From positions 96,693 through 160,692 of the forward strand of contig VFIW01000007.1 in assembly GCA_006386115.1 (NCBI GenBank): a stretch of DNA of 64,000 nt. Reading direction: 5' to 3'. A program made the translations under genes and the position numbers. Under the pieces are notes generated by a model. The model did not search any database. It was not told the DNA's origin and saw nothing but the letters and a program-made list of their open reading frames with translations. Below are positions 19,452-30,300 of the stretch, piece by piece (the first letter of the stretch is position 1; each line of letters begins with the position of its first letter). Source of the stretch: Globisporangium splendens (lineage: Eukaryota; Oomycota; Peronosporomycetes; Pythiales; Pythiaceae).

Positions 19452-20911
19452 TTACTGCGTGTGGTGGTGGTTGTTCTGATGGTTGGAGAATTGCATCATG
19501 TTCTGCAGCCCGGCCGCCATAATCGCCGCAAACAGGTCCATGTCGATCGGCATGTTTCCAGGTCGCGATTGTGGTTTCTCATCCTCCTGGGACGCCTCAT
19601 AGGCGTACGCTGTTGCGCCTGTTGGCTGCACCATGTGCTTCGCTTCCTCGAAATCCGCCATCGACAGCGGACGCATCGCGATCTCCGGCTCAGTGGCAAT
19701 CTCACCTTCCGCCCCACTCGGCATCTTCATCGCCGCGCGCTTCACTTCTTCGATGTGCTCGCGCAATGGGATCATCAGCGCGGCACGACAGAGTTCCTTA
19801 AGATCGCTGCCACTATAGTACACGGTGTCGGCGCTGAGCTGACGGAAGTTGAACTCTCGGTCGAGCGTCTCGTTCTTCAGGTTGATGCGCAAGATCTGTT
19901 CGCGCTGGTACTGATCCGGGAGGCCGATCTCAAACGTGCGAGGCATGCGGCGCAGGAACGCCGGGTCCACGTCGCCTGGGCGGTTCGTGGCGCCCATCAC
20001 GATCACGCCAAAGCCGCTCTCCATGTTGTTCATCTCGGTGAAGCCGTCCCAGAGCGCGAGGAACTCGGTCTTCATGGACGCGAACGTCGGGTCCGACGTG
20101 CCGCCTCGTTTCCCCATGAACGAGTCGACTTCATCAATGAAGATGATGCACGGCGCGAGCTTTTGCGCGAGCGAGAACGCCGCGCGCACCAGTTTCTGCG
20201 ATTCACCGAACCACTTGCTCATGATCGTGCTGATCTTCAGATCGATGAAGAACGCGCCCGACTCCTTCGCGATCGCCTTCGCCAACATCGTCTTGCCCGT
20301 GCCCGGCTTGCCGTACAGCAGGATGCCCTTGGGCGCCTTGAGCAGCTTGCCTCGCGACGCGAAGAACGCCGGGTTCTTGAGCGGCAGCACGATCAGGTCG
20401 TGGATGTCGCGCTTCTGGTGCTCGAGCCCGCCAATGTCGGCGAACGACACGTCGATGTCGTGCGGATCCACGATGTCGCCCGCGATGATCTCCTCGTAGT
20501 GGTTCGTGTGGAACATCTTGCGTCCCGTGCGGTCCAGACGGCGCTGCAGCTTCGACTTGTTGCCTTTGCCCTCTCGAAACTCCTCAAACATCGGCTTCAG
20601 CGTCTACACCACCGCCATATACAGCATCACAGCAGCAATGCATTAGGTGCACGCAATCTAAGCAAAGAGCTGCGCCATTGTATTGTCCCATAACGCACCT
20701 TGTACAGGAACGTCGCCGTGACGTACATGCCGTAGAGCACGATGCCGTCGATGACCATGCCGATAGCCTCGTCGCGCACCGCCGCTGCATTGGAGCGGCC
20801 GCCGTTGTCCGACGCACCGTTCTGTGGCGCTGCTGCCGCCGTCGCGTCCGCCGCCGCGCTCTTGCTGTTGCCGGCGCCCATCGCTTCCTCAGTTCCTTCT
20901 TCCTGTGGCAT
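19452..20911 (-). CDS. Msp1/ATAD1-type membrane AAA ATPase
   Basis: Two exons (20699-20911 and 19452-20603) encode 454 aa; an in-frame ATG at 20881 is a second start candidate. The exon 1 product has one hydrophobic segment (IGMVIDGIVLYGMYVTATFL, about residues 50-69), the expected N-terminal outer-membrane anchor. The AAA domain has Walker A GKPGTGKT (Lys in place of the usual first Pro), Walker B IIFIDEVDSF, sensor GATNRP and RRMP. DIGGLEHQK marks its start. Known role of the family: extraction of mislocalised tail-anchored proteins from the mitochondrial or peroxisomal membrane. The C-terminus is longer than in human ATAD1 and ends His/Asn/Gln-rich. It is divergent from the HMG-box gene, with 118 bp between starts. 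Confidence 0.92.
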
Positions 20912-21029
20912 CGTGTCATTCAGGCAGAGAGTGTGCGTGTACTGTGTATATGCCTAATAGTAGCCCTCTTCACCGTCGCTGTTTTATCAGCGACACACAG
21001 AGTCGAATCAACCGCCAAAACGCGCGAAA

Positions 21030-22041
21030 ATGGCGCCAATCAAGAAGGCGCTGAGCTCGTACATGATCTTCTGCAACGACCGGCGAAAGCAGGTCACAGA
21101 GGAGAATCCAGGTGCGTTAGGTGCTCGTGTGTGTGAATGCTGGTGTATTGTTTTCTGACGTGTGGGGGTTCTCATGTGTGTGTGTGTGTGAAGGGCTGCG
21201 CATTGGCGAGATCCAAAAGTTGATCAGCACGCAATGGAAAGAACTGTCCGAGCAAGACAAAGAGGTGCGCTGCTTTGTTGCTATGGCTCGTGTTGGAGTA
21301 TACATGTGAGTGACGTGGTGGCTTGTGTACTATGCATGGTTGGCAGCATTATGTCCAATTGGCTGCGAAAGACAAGGAGCGCTACGAGCAGGAGAAACGG
21401 GACAACCCCATCGAGGTGGAAGAAGCGGATCCAGAGACCGACGCGCAGATGGCAGCCGCTTCGGCCACTGCATGCGTGTATCAGCTAGGTATGATAGATG
21501 ACTTGATGGCTTCTTACTGGATACGCAAATGGCCACACTGATCATATTCAGTTGGTACTTCTAGGACGCGTGAAGAAAATCGTGCACACGGACCCGGAAG
21601 TGGGCAAAGTGTCTCGTGAAGCGCTCATCGCCATCTCCAAAGCATCGGTTCGTGCCCAATAAGCATGGCTTTCTGTGGATATTTTTGCTATGTCATGAGA
21701 ATACTATTTATTAAGCAACGTGTGCTTTAATTGCTTCCCAATAGGAACTATTCGTCCAGTTCTTGGCCACGAAAGGCTACGAAAATGCGCTTTTCCAGAA
21801 CAAGCGCCAGATCAAGAGCTCTGACGTCACACGCGCGATCCAGTCCACCGGATCGCTCGACTGGCTGCGTGAGGACTTTCCTGACGTCAAGCCAACGACG
21901 CAGTCACAGGCAGAGAGAAAGAAAGCGAAGAAAGCGAACACGGCTCCTTTGCCAAGCGGTGCCTCCTTTTTCAAGCCTCAGTCCAGCAAAAAGGAGAGCG
22001 AGGGCGTCGATAACGACGGTGTGGACCAAGATGAAGAATAG
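21030..22041 (+). CDS. HMG-box and NF-YC/POLE4-like histone-fold fusion protein
   Basis: Five exons (21030-21111, 21194-21264, 21347-21488, 21565-21647, 21745-22041) join in phase to 224 aa. Residues of about 1-75 form an HMG box (SSYMIFCNDRRKQV, then the W of STQWKELSEQDK and the DKERYEQEK helix). Residues of about 98-170 form a histone fold of the CBF/NF-YC type, with LGRVKKIVHTDPEV, ISKASELFVQFLA and KRQIKSSDVTRAI. The tail is Lys/Asp/Glu-rich. Inference: a chromatin or replication factor in which the DNA-bending box is fused to a subunit resembling POLE4, CHRAC or NF-YC. The partner with the second histone fold is not in the window. It ends 289 bp before the convergent bL25 gene. Confidence 0.88.
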
Positions 22042-22330
22042 AACACGAGATTTGGTATACGATGAGATCATGCGGGCCATAACAGCAGAGGCTCCTACTT
22101 TATTTTAACGGACAAGCGATCGTGAAGCTCATAATGCACGAGGCAATAGGCTGAACCGATGTTTTGAAAAGCGCAAAGCCATGAACGATAATGAGGCAAT
22201 CGATATGCAACGAGATAAGAGCGATGCGTGTTTCTGAAAGGTGTCTCTTTCTGTTTTTTTCTCTGTATAATGTCTGTCTGCCTGTGTGTCTTCTCTCTTT
22301 CTCTGCGCATTACCTCTAACCGGTCTCCGC

Positions 22331-23193
22331 TTAGAAAATGTCGTTCCACTCGTCGAACTCCTCGTCGTTGTCCTCTTCCTGCTGCACGACTTCTTCGACC
22401 TTGGCGGCCACTGGCTCAGCGCGAGGGATGAGACCACGACGACCGGCGATCTTGGACACCATCGAGCCGGCTGGGATGGCCGCGACGATGCCCTCGGGGA
22501 ACTTGATCGCGTCCAAGTAGATCTTGTCGCCGACGTGGAGGCCGTTGACGTCGATCTGCAGCGTCGTGGGGACATCGTCTGTGTAGATAAAGCACTCCAG
22601 TTCGTGGTGAATGTGGTTGATGTACCCGCCGCGCTTGAGACCCGGACTGCCTTCCTCGTTCAGGTACGTGATCGGGATCGACAGCTTACGGCCCGGCTTG
22701 AAGCGCATAAAGTTGACCGCCAGTGGGATATCACTCACTGCATCACAGGCATATTCATACGAGAAAAGGAGACACATAGAGATTAGCGCCATGAACCACG
22801 ACAATGCGCACATAATGAATGCATTGCACCAAACACACCTGGGTCGAGCTGCACGTCGCGCATGTACGCCTTGACGGGCTTGGCATTGTCGCCGACCTGG
22901 ACGTCGAACACCTGGTTCTCCACGGACGTCCACAGCTTACGGTGCAGCTTCTCGAAAGTTCGCGTCTCGAGCGACACGAGCACCTTGTCCGACGCGCCAT
23001 CGACGCCTTCGCCGTACAAAATGCCTGGGAGGAAGCCCTGTTTGCGCAGACGACGCGCCGCACGCGAGCCTTCGGTCTCGCGGAGCTCCACGCGGAGAGG
23101 GATGTTTGCGGACTCGTGCGCAGCCGCAGCCGCCGTGGAGAAGAGCGCCGCGCGCGCAGTCGAGCGCACCGCGTGCCGTTGGAGTGCCAGCAT
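22331..23193 (-). CDS. Mitochondrial ribosomal protein bL25 (CTC/TL5 type)
   Basis: Two exons (22839-23193 and 22331-22737) encode 253 aa. The first 30 residues are Arg/Ala/Ser-rich without acids (MLALQRHAVRSTARAALFST), a typical mitochondrial presequence. An L25 N-terminal beta domain follows (SRAARRLRKQGFLPGILYG) and then the TL5/CTC C-terminal domain (SDIPLAVNFMRF, DVNGLHVGDKI). The end is acidic. Known role: binding of 5S rRNA in bacterial-type large subunits. No ATG lies upstream in frame before a stop, which supports the start at 23193. It lies head to tail downstream of CPSF2. Confidence 0.9.
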
Positions 23194-23447
23194 GTTGCGA
23201 GCGAGGGTCAATCGAAGCCACGAACCGAAATGCGTGTGAGGTAGTGGAGCTCCTCGCCAGCTAGTCCCAGTAGCATCCACTTTAGAAGGATATTGATTGA
23301 TGCAAACTATGTACTATTAGAGAGTTTCTTACAATTTGCAAGATAAAACGCATGTTTGATGTGCACTACGTAATTAAAATATCGCACAGATGAAAGAGGT
23401 AGCCAGCATTGATTTAGAGAGGGAACGCTCTCTGTTTTTATGCTGCT

Positions 23448-26400
23448 TTAGACCAATGTGAACTGCTCGTAGAGGAGCTGGCGGATGCGGTAGTAGCTGC
23501 TCGAGAGCGCACCCTCCATCACGATCTCGTTGTTGAGCGCGCGCTTGAGCACCACGCCGTCGTTGCACACGAGCATGCCGCCGCGGAACTTGGCGTTGAA
23601 GCCCGCCTTGCCCAGCACCTGCTTCATCACGTCCAGCTTCATCTTGCCGTCGCTGAGCAAGATCGGCTCGTGCAGCGTCCGTCCGCCGTGCTCGCTGATG
23701 TTCTGGAGCACGGGCACCGAGCTGTTCTCCGTGACGGCGAGCTGGCCCGTGACGTACGCGACTTCGTGCGTGCCAACCTGTTGTACGCACAGCCATTGAG
23801 TGAGACCAGTGCTCATATACAGAAATATCTGTGCCGCTGCAAAATGGCATACCTTGCGGAACACGGCAGACGTGTACAACGACTCCTTCACGGCGAGCTT
23901 GTAGACGTTCGTGTCCGACTCAATATCGATGCACTCCATGACGTTGGGCGTGAACACGGCTTCGCACATGGGGATCGACGACTCCACGAACCGCTTGAGC
24001 TCACTCGTGGTGTCTTCGGTGCCGTGGACGAGAATCAGTTTGCGCGGCTTGACATTGCTCAAGCAGTTGCGAATAGCACGGCCGTCAGCGACACCATCAA
24101 AGTCCACGTGCGTGATACGAGCAGCAATCTGCGTAATAAAACAGAAAAATGCAGCCATTCGCGAGGTCAGCAGTGGATCATTTTGACACAACAGCATCGC
24201 AGGTTAACTAACGCACATGGATTGTCATCTCGCTTGTGACCGTCTTGGTTGGTCGCGTATCGGCTTGCTCTTCCTCCTGATTCTCCATCTCGGCGTCTCC
24301 ATCGGCATCTTCGATCAGATTTCGTCGCGCCTGTCTGTTTGCAAGGAGAGTCGCATCTTTAAAGTCGTCTGGCACGATAACCTAGCAAAAAATACAAGAA
24401 TGGTCAGCACTGAAAGCGGATCCATGCATCAAACGATCCCGCATTGTTGTGACTTGTACCTCTCCGTATTCGTCCCACTCAATCTTGGGCTCTGTCGCAA
24501 AGAACATTGGATACCGGACAGCAGCAAACTGGCCCAAACCGACCTTGAAAGTGCCTCGCAGTTGAGCTGAAATCGCAATACCACAATCATTATCAATTAG
24601 ACGAGCTCCTGTTAGACCCCGACAGACCCAAAACCATTTCCCTTTGCTACCTTCTTTGACCGATTCCTCTTCCTCGGATTCGGATTCGTAGTCCTCAATG
24701 CCCATCATCATGTCTTCCATCGCTGCTTCTTCCATCTCTTTGGCCTTGTGCTCTGCTTCAATACGAAGTCGCTTGCGTTCCTTTGCTTCGTGGAGCGCGA
24801 GTTCGGCTCCTTCCAAAAACACTTTTTGCGTCACCTATGAATGCAAAGTTCAGCAAAAAAGGAGAATTTGGCTACGTGTCACCAAAGAGAGGCATGCCTT
24901 CATCAACCACTGATGTCTCTCAGCAAACGTACCATGCAAGTGAGCGTGCGATCTCCCGATCGATCGTTTCCCAATTGGATCACGCGCGTCGCGAAGGAGT
25001 TTGGAGCACTGGTGCATGTGAAAATGATGCTGTTGCGTTGATCAGGCGCCCAGCGAATGAAAAGATCTTTCGCAAAGCCACATTCCAGACTCGACGACGT
25101 CGTGAGAACCACCTAGATGATTTGAAGTATGGACAACGAGAGTGAGGAAAAACAAACACAGCGAAATAATGTCACATCTATCAGCGAACCTTTGGACTTG
25201 GCAGGTTATCGAGCTCCTCGAGACTGTGGATCAGGTGAATGTGAGAAAACTGGAAGGGATTCTGTCGTCCGACATCGAAGTTCTTGGCAATGCGCTCATT
25301 GCACCATTCCAGCATCGCCTGAGCTGCTTTTGGCGTGTAATAACTCATATCGTGGAGCAACGCAATTGGATCACGGAGCCTAGAATCGGATACAAATAAA
25401 TCCGCACTTGGATCTCCACATACTCGCAGCATTGCATGCAGTAGCAGGAGCGATACTTACTTGTTTTGAATCCAGTACTGGTCCAGCACACGCATCAACT
25501 CCAGGACACGACCCGAACTATCAGTTGGGATCAGGACATTGCCTCCGCCGCGGACCGTCTTGAGGATCTCGACCATGATCTAAAGACATTCAATCCCACA
25601 GCGATCCATTGGTATCTTCACGTCAGCATAGCATCTGCGTATTGCCACAAACATTTGCTTACTTTGCTGTCTCGATCCTTGAGCTTCGGTTGCTCCGAGT
25701 GAATGTTCATCGAGTCGGTGATCAACAGCGTTGGACGGCTATCAACATACGAAATTGAAAACGGGTTGAACACATAACACCACCGCCGATACAAAGCAGA
25801 TTATGCGCAGCACTTACGTGAACGAATCCAGGATGGTCTTCTGCAGCACATGCTCTGAGCGGTGGTTGTAGTCGACTGCATAGATAATATCGTCCTGTTC
25901 ACACAAACACCACATCCAAATTCCCAAACGACGTGAGCCATCGCAGATTAATTCGACTCGCATTATGCAAATGCACTCACCGTTTCCTTCTCAATGCGCC
26001 AGAGCGAGCCACCGATCAAGTGGCCCGCAACATGGGGCGTGATCACGATGCCTTCGCCGGAGCTCGTGAGCGTAAGCTTCTCCGAGTACTTGAGCTGCTT
26101 GAAATTCTCAAACACGGCGTCGACATCGTCGAGCGAGAAGAGCGCAAAGTCGCCGTCGCTCTTCGTCTTCGCCTGGTATGCGTCGTAGAGCGCGATTTGC
26201 CCCATGCGGTGCACAGGAAGTGTGCCGTAGATCGGCGCCTTTAGTCCAAGTTTGCCGATCGCGTACGGCAGCGCACCCATGTGCGCCAGGTCCAAGTGCG
26301 AGATGAGCACGAGGTCGATGCGGTCGATCACGCGCTGCAGCGGCTTGAGCAGCTCTGTGTCGTACTGGTCCGTCCAGCCACAGTCGAGCAGGATGCACAC

Positions 26401-26481
26401 GTCGTCGATCTCCAGCAGGTACGCGCAGCACGGGTCGCTCGAGTGCACGCCGTAGAGCGGCGTGAACGTGATCACCGCCAT
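23448..26481 (-). CDS. CPSF2: CPSF2 (CPSF100), cleavage and polyadenylation factor subunit
   Basis: Eleven exons (25981-26481, 25818-25894, 25663-25738, 25461-25579, 25190-25379, 24933-25112, 24651-24834, 24460-24566, 24217-24381, 23853-24128, 23448-23777) join in phase to 734 aa; human CPSF2 is 782 aa. The metallo-beta-lactamase fold starts [12 protein letters not shown]. The metal motif is degenerate ([16 protein letters not shown]), as in all CPSF100 proteins, so it is a non-catalytic partner of CPSF73. The beta-CASP part shows LLITDSMN and [13 protein letters not shown]. The RMMBL-like region is around [12 protein letters not shown] and RKLILVHG. An acidic insert ([10 protein letters not shown]) lies in exon 7. 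Known role: pre-mRNA 3'-end and histone mRNA processing in the nucleus. Confidence 0.95.
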
Positions 26482-26670
26482 GGCGTCCTCCTTTCTGCCT
26501 TTTATTTGCCCACTGTGAAGCAGTTGTATTCATTGGGGAGCAAAAAGGGAAGCTACCAAATATCAGCCAATGAACATTTGTTATTTCTATTTTGTTTGGA
26601 ACAATGAACTATCTCATTGGCGGAAAATAGGATATCATTGCGATTTTTGGCAAAGAGGCACGAATGAAGA
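26482..26670. promoter_or_regulatory. CPSF2 upstream region with two CCAAT-type motifs
   Basis: ATCAGCCAATGAAC lies at about 26559 and CTCATTGGCGGAAAA at about 26613, both in the 190 bp between the CPSF2 start and the stop of the upstream gene on the same strand. They match the words in the TOP3A/TruB promoter. Confidence 0.5.
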
Positions 26671-27225
26671 CTATTTGGACACAGCGACTGCGGAATGGCG
26701 GCACCACTGGTGCGCAGCAGGAGGCGGACGCTCCACGACGTGTTTCTCCCACGCGTGCAGCGCCACGAGCCACGCAAGAGGGAGCACGAGCATCGGCAGA
26801 AGGTACAGCAGCGCGTCCCTGGAGAAATCCACCACGTCGCTCGTGAGACCGACGACAACGCACGCGCCGAGCACCAACAGGAACACGCTGCCCACGAACG
26901 CGAGTTCCAGCAGCTCGTCGCGACTGAACCCGCCGCCGTCGCCATCGTCGCTCGGCACGTCCGCGATGCTCGTGCGCACCATCTCCACTTTGTAGCGCAC
27001 GTCGTCAAAGTCGTCCGGACGCAGGCGCTCCACGACAGCGCGTTGGTGGCGGCGGCCTCGCATGAACAGAGCTTGGTGGAAGCGGACCACCCGGGAGTTC
27101 TTGTGTTTCTTTCTATATATTGGTCTTGTCGCTGCGTGGAAAGACCGACGAGTCGCAGTGCGTCAGCCACACCATCTCACGGTGTCAGAAGGAGTAATGG
27201 TGGAGCTCCATTTCCTGCGCAACAT
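26671..27225 (-). CDS. Small protein with two predicted membrane segments, unknown function
   Basis: The main open block is 26671-27108. It holds RRHQRAVVERLRPDDFDDV, a short acidic/Gly stretch, and two hydrophobic segments (LAFVGSVFLLVLGACVVVGL and LLYLLPMLVLPLAWLVALHA), which suggests a helical hairpin with both ends on the same side. No ATG opens this block at its left limit. A 45-bp first exon (27181-27225) joined across a 72-bp intron (GTGAGA...AAAG) keeps the frame and gives 160 aa. Alternatively translation starts at the ATG at 27063 (131 aa). The 5' end is therefore uncertain. It lies just downstream of the CCDC17-like gene on the same strand. No family is recognised. Confidence 0.55.
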
Positions 27226-27305
27226 CGCAGGAAAACAATGTAAGCAGCATGGACAGTAAGCAATGATGAGACACAAGCTTGGTGTCAGCTCCACAATGAT
27301 GCCTT

Positions 27306-30300
27306 TCAAAGCCTACACAGCAATACACTTGTTACCTGCACAAATGCCACGTTGAGCTCTTTCTCAAACTGCTTTTCGGTCGACGTGGTGGCGGTGGGCG
27401 GCAGCAGTTTGCGCCACGAAGCTTTTTTCTTCGCAGCAGCCACTTTGGCAGCGTCGTAGCTGTATTTCGCATTAGACTTCGCAGGAATGAGCTTCAAAAG
27501 CGACGGAGAGACCTGTGCGTGTTGCATCGTCCGAGACAATGAGAGCAGAGCACTGCGAGCACATCAAACGCAAAAGCATTCAGGACTAAACGTACCAGAG
27601 GCTGGAAGGAGATGTTCGGTGTCTGTGGATCTTCCAGTCGTACAATGATAGACACGCCATTGGTGAGTGGGATTGGGGGTTTCTGCATTTCACTAGCGAT
27701 CGCATTGGTCCAGGCTTCGATACCCGTTTCTGTCCGGAGCACCGCCTGCAGTCAATTAGCATCGTTCAGTTTCGTCACTGGTGATCTCACAGCTCTCATT
27801 TCGCGTACCAGATTGACGTCGCCTTGGAACAGTGGGAGTTGTAAGCTTGTGCTTGCAATCGAGCCTGACGAATGCAGCACTGGCAGGAAGCTCCAACCGA
27901 ATGGCTGCGACGTGAACCCTGTGCCACCGCCAGCCTTTGCATTGCGTGCCACCGTCCGCACATCCAAGAGCACAAGCAAATCGCGATGCGCTGGGGCGTC
28001 ACGAAAGGTCTGAGTACACAGTGGACAACACGCATAAGGTTAGGCTGCATCATAGTAATTCTGAATCGGGTGATAGCCCAGGATGTACCATGAACCCGTC
28101 TTGAAACTCGGGCGAAGTTTGAGCACTGCTCCAATCCAGAGTCGTCGTGAAGTGGGTCTCGCCCGTGAGACGAACGCTCTGGTAGAAAGACGCTGGCGGG
28201 TACACGCAATAGAGCACTTTGAAGAACGCGCCGCTGGTCTTGGGCTTCACATTATGGAGACCGTCCACGGAAACGCGAAAGCCAATTTCCGGCTGATAGC
28301 GGAACCCAAAACCAAGATGGAGGAACTGTGACGGTTTCGCCTACAAAGAGAGATGCCGATCAGTCTAACTGCTCGTCCCTGTTCAAGAGGAGAACAATGT
28401 TATTGCTTGCTACCTTGAGCGCTTCACGCGGGTCGCCGTTCTCACTCGACAAAAGCTGCTGAAGCGACTGGTTCACGGTTTGCTGCTTGCGCTGCTTTTG
28501 CTGGAAATGGTCATATGATGCGTACAGAGCGTGAGATGAAGTGATATTTGGACGTACACTCGCTTCCACCAACGTACCCGTGCGGCGTAGATCTTCTGTT
28601 CCACGGGAGTCGGGATGCAGCCACTCGAGTCGTACGCTTTCAAGTAGTACGCTGGCGCAGCTTCCAGGAGCCCTTTGATCGACCACTCCTTTTCAGGGAA
28701 CTCCTTTCGGGACAGCGTTTTCAGTCCGTCTTCCGACTACACAAACATGTGGCCCACCTCGCCAAAGTCAGCATAACCATTCAAAGACCAACATATATTT
28801 CAAACAAACCGCGGAGGCAGCACATAAACACACCCTCGTTGCTCGCGTCAGTCGAGCGAGGATGGTCGCACATGGAACTTGAGGAAATGACGTGGTTGCA
28901 GCCTTGGCACTAAAGTCGCTCGTCGTATCACCAAGCTGGATGTTGGAGTACATCGGGAGCTGAAAACCGCCTTCGTTTAACACAAATTGCAAGATACTGG
29001 GGCGTGCTGGTTGCTCTTGCGTCTCAATGTCGAGGAAGCACGCGAGCACTGTGTATCCGATAATCACGGGGCTCTTTGAGCTTTTATCGATGGTGTCCAG
29101 GCGCATCACAAGCGTCAGGGTCGGATTGAAGGACTTCTCTCGGTATTCCAGGTACTGATCACACACGTAAACGGAATGCTATCGGTTGGAGCGAAACAAT
29201 AAACAAAAGCAGCAAACTCATACCATGTCAAAGGACGGGCTGAATGTATCGGTGCTCGGCACAGCAAACGCAGATCCATTCTCCGTCGGGATCTGCGATC
29301 GATCCGCACTCAGTGCCGCCACGGTGACTTTCGTGATCGTGACATTGCCGGGCAGACACCGCGCGCCATCGACATAGACATTGAAGCCATCGCCTACCTG
29401 AAACAGATTGTTTCCGTCCATTAACCGTCTTCTCTGCTCTGGTTTGCGATCGACAAAGAGCCACGGCGCATCCACGTCGCTTTCATCACCAGTTTTTTTG
29501 TCTACGGACTGCAGACGCCGTTTGTCTTTTCCAAGGAGAACCGAGGGAGGATGCGTATTGCTAGCGGGTCGTGATGAAGCTGAAGAAAGCAGTCGCAGCC
29601 GCTCGACGTCCAGAAAGTCACGTTTGCCAACGGTGCCTAACATGTCAAGTCAAATGATTATCAATATGACTGTACGCAATCAGGTCTCGGAAACTGAAAG
29701 AAGTACTCACTTGGATTGCTTTTCTGGCTGTAAGTTGGCATTTGCTCGTTGGAGAGTGAATGGGTCATGGCGGGCTCTTCTCGCTGAACACTTTGGTGTT
29801 GGGCTCGCTCTACTGCGTTCTCAGATGTGCTGGTAGACTGCTCACTACTTGCAGCAGCTTTTGGTGGCGACTTATGGTAGACAACTGCGCTGGGTGAAGA
29901 TGCGACCGACCGGTATAGACCTGCGAAACAGCCACAGTAACACGAGGAAAGCGCATGGGTTTACTGTCGCAAGCGCATCACAAAGCAGCCCTGGTGAAGT
30001 ACCTGCGTGGGTGTCTGGATCAACGGCTAGTTGGGTGGCTTGCTGCGCTGATTCTCCATGCGCCACACATAAATACAGCAACATATCTCCAGTCTCTGCA
30101 TTCTGCGGTGCGGACGAAAGGGAAACCTTCGACGGATCGGGCATTGGCGGCTGCCTCACAGGAATCTTGAAAAATCCTGCCACTAGATTCACGTCTTCCG
30201 ATGCATCACCAGCCTTAAAAAGGTCCAAAGCAACCCATCCCAAACTCCTCATGTCCTGTTTGTCGGTCAGAAGCTGAAGGGATGCACTTGAAATCTGTGC

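Noticed and set aside
27306..27345. A 23-nt intron at the end of the CCDC17-like gene
   Set aside because: It is too short. Either the exon simply ends at TGA 27306 or a longer intron to about 27215 is used.
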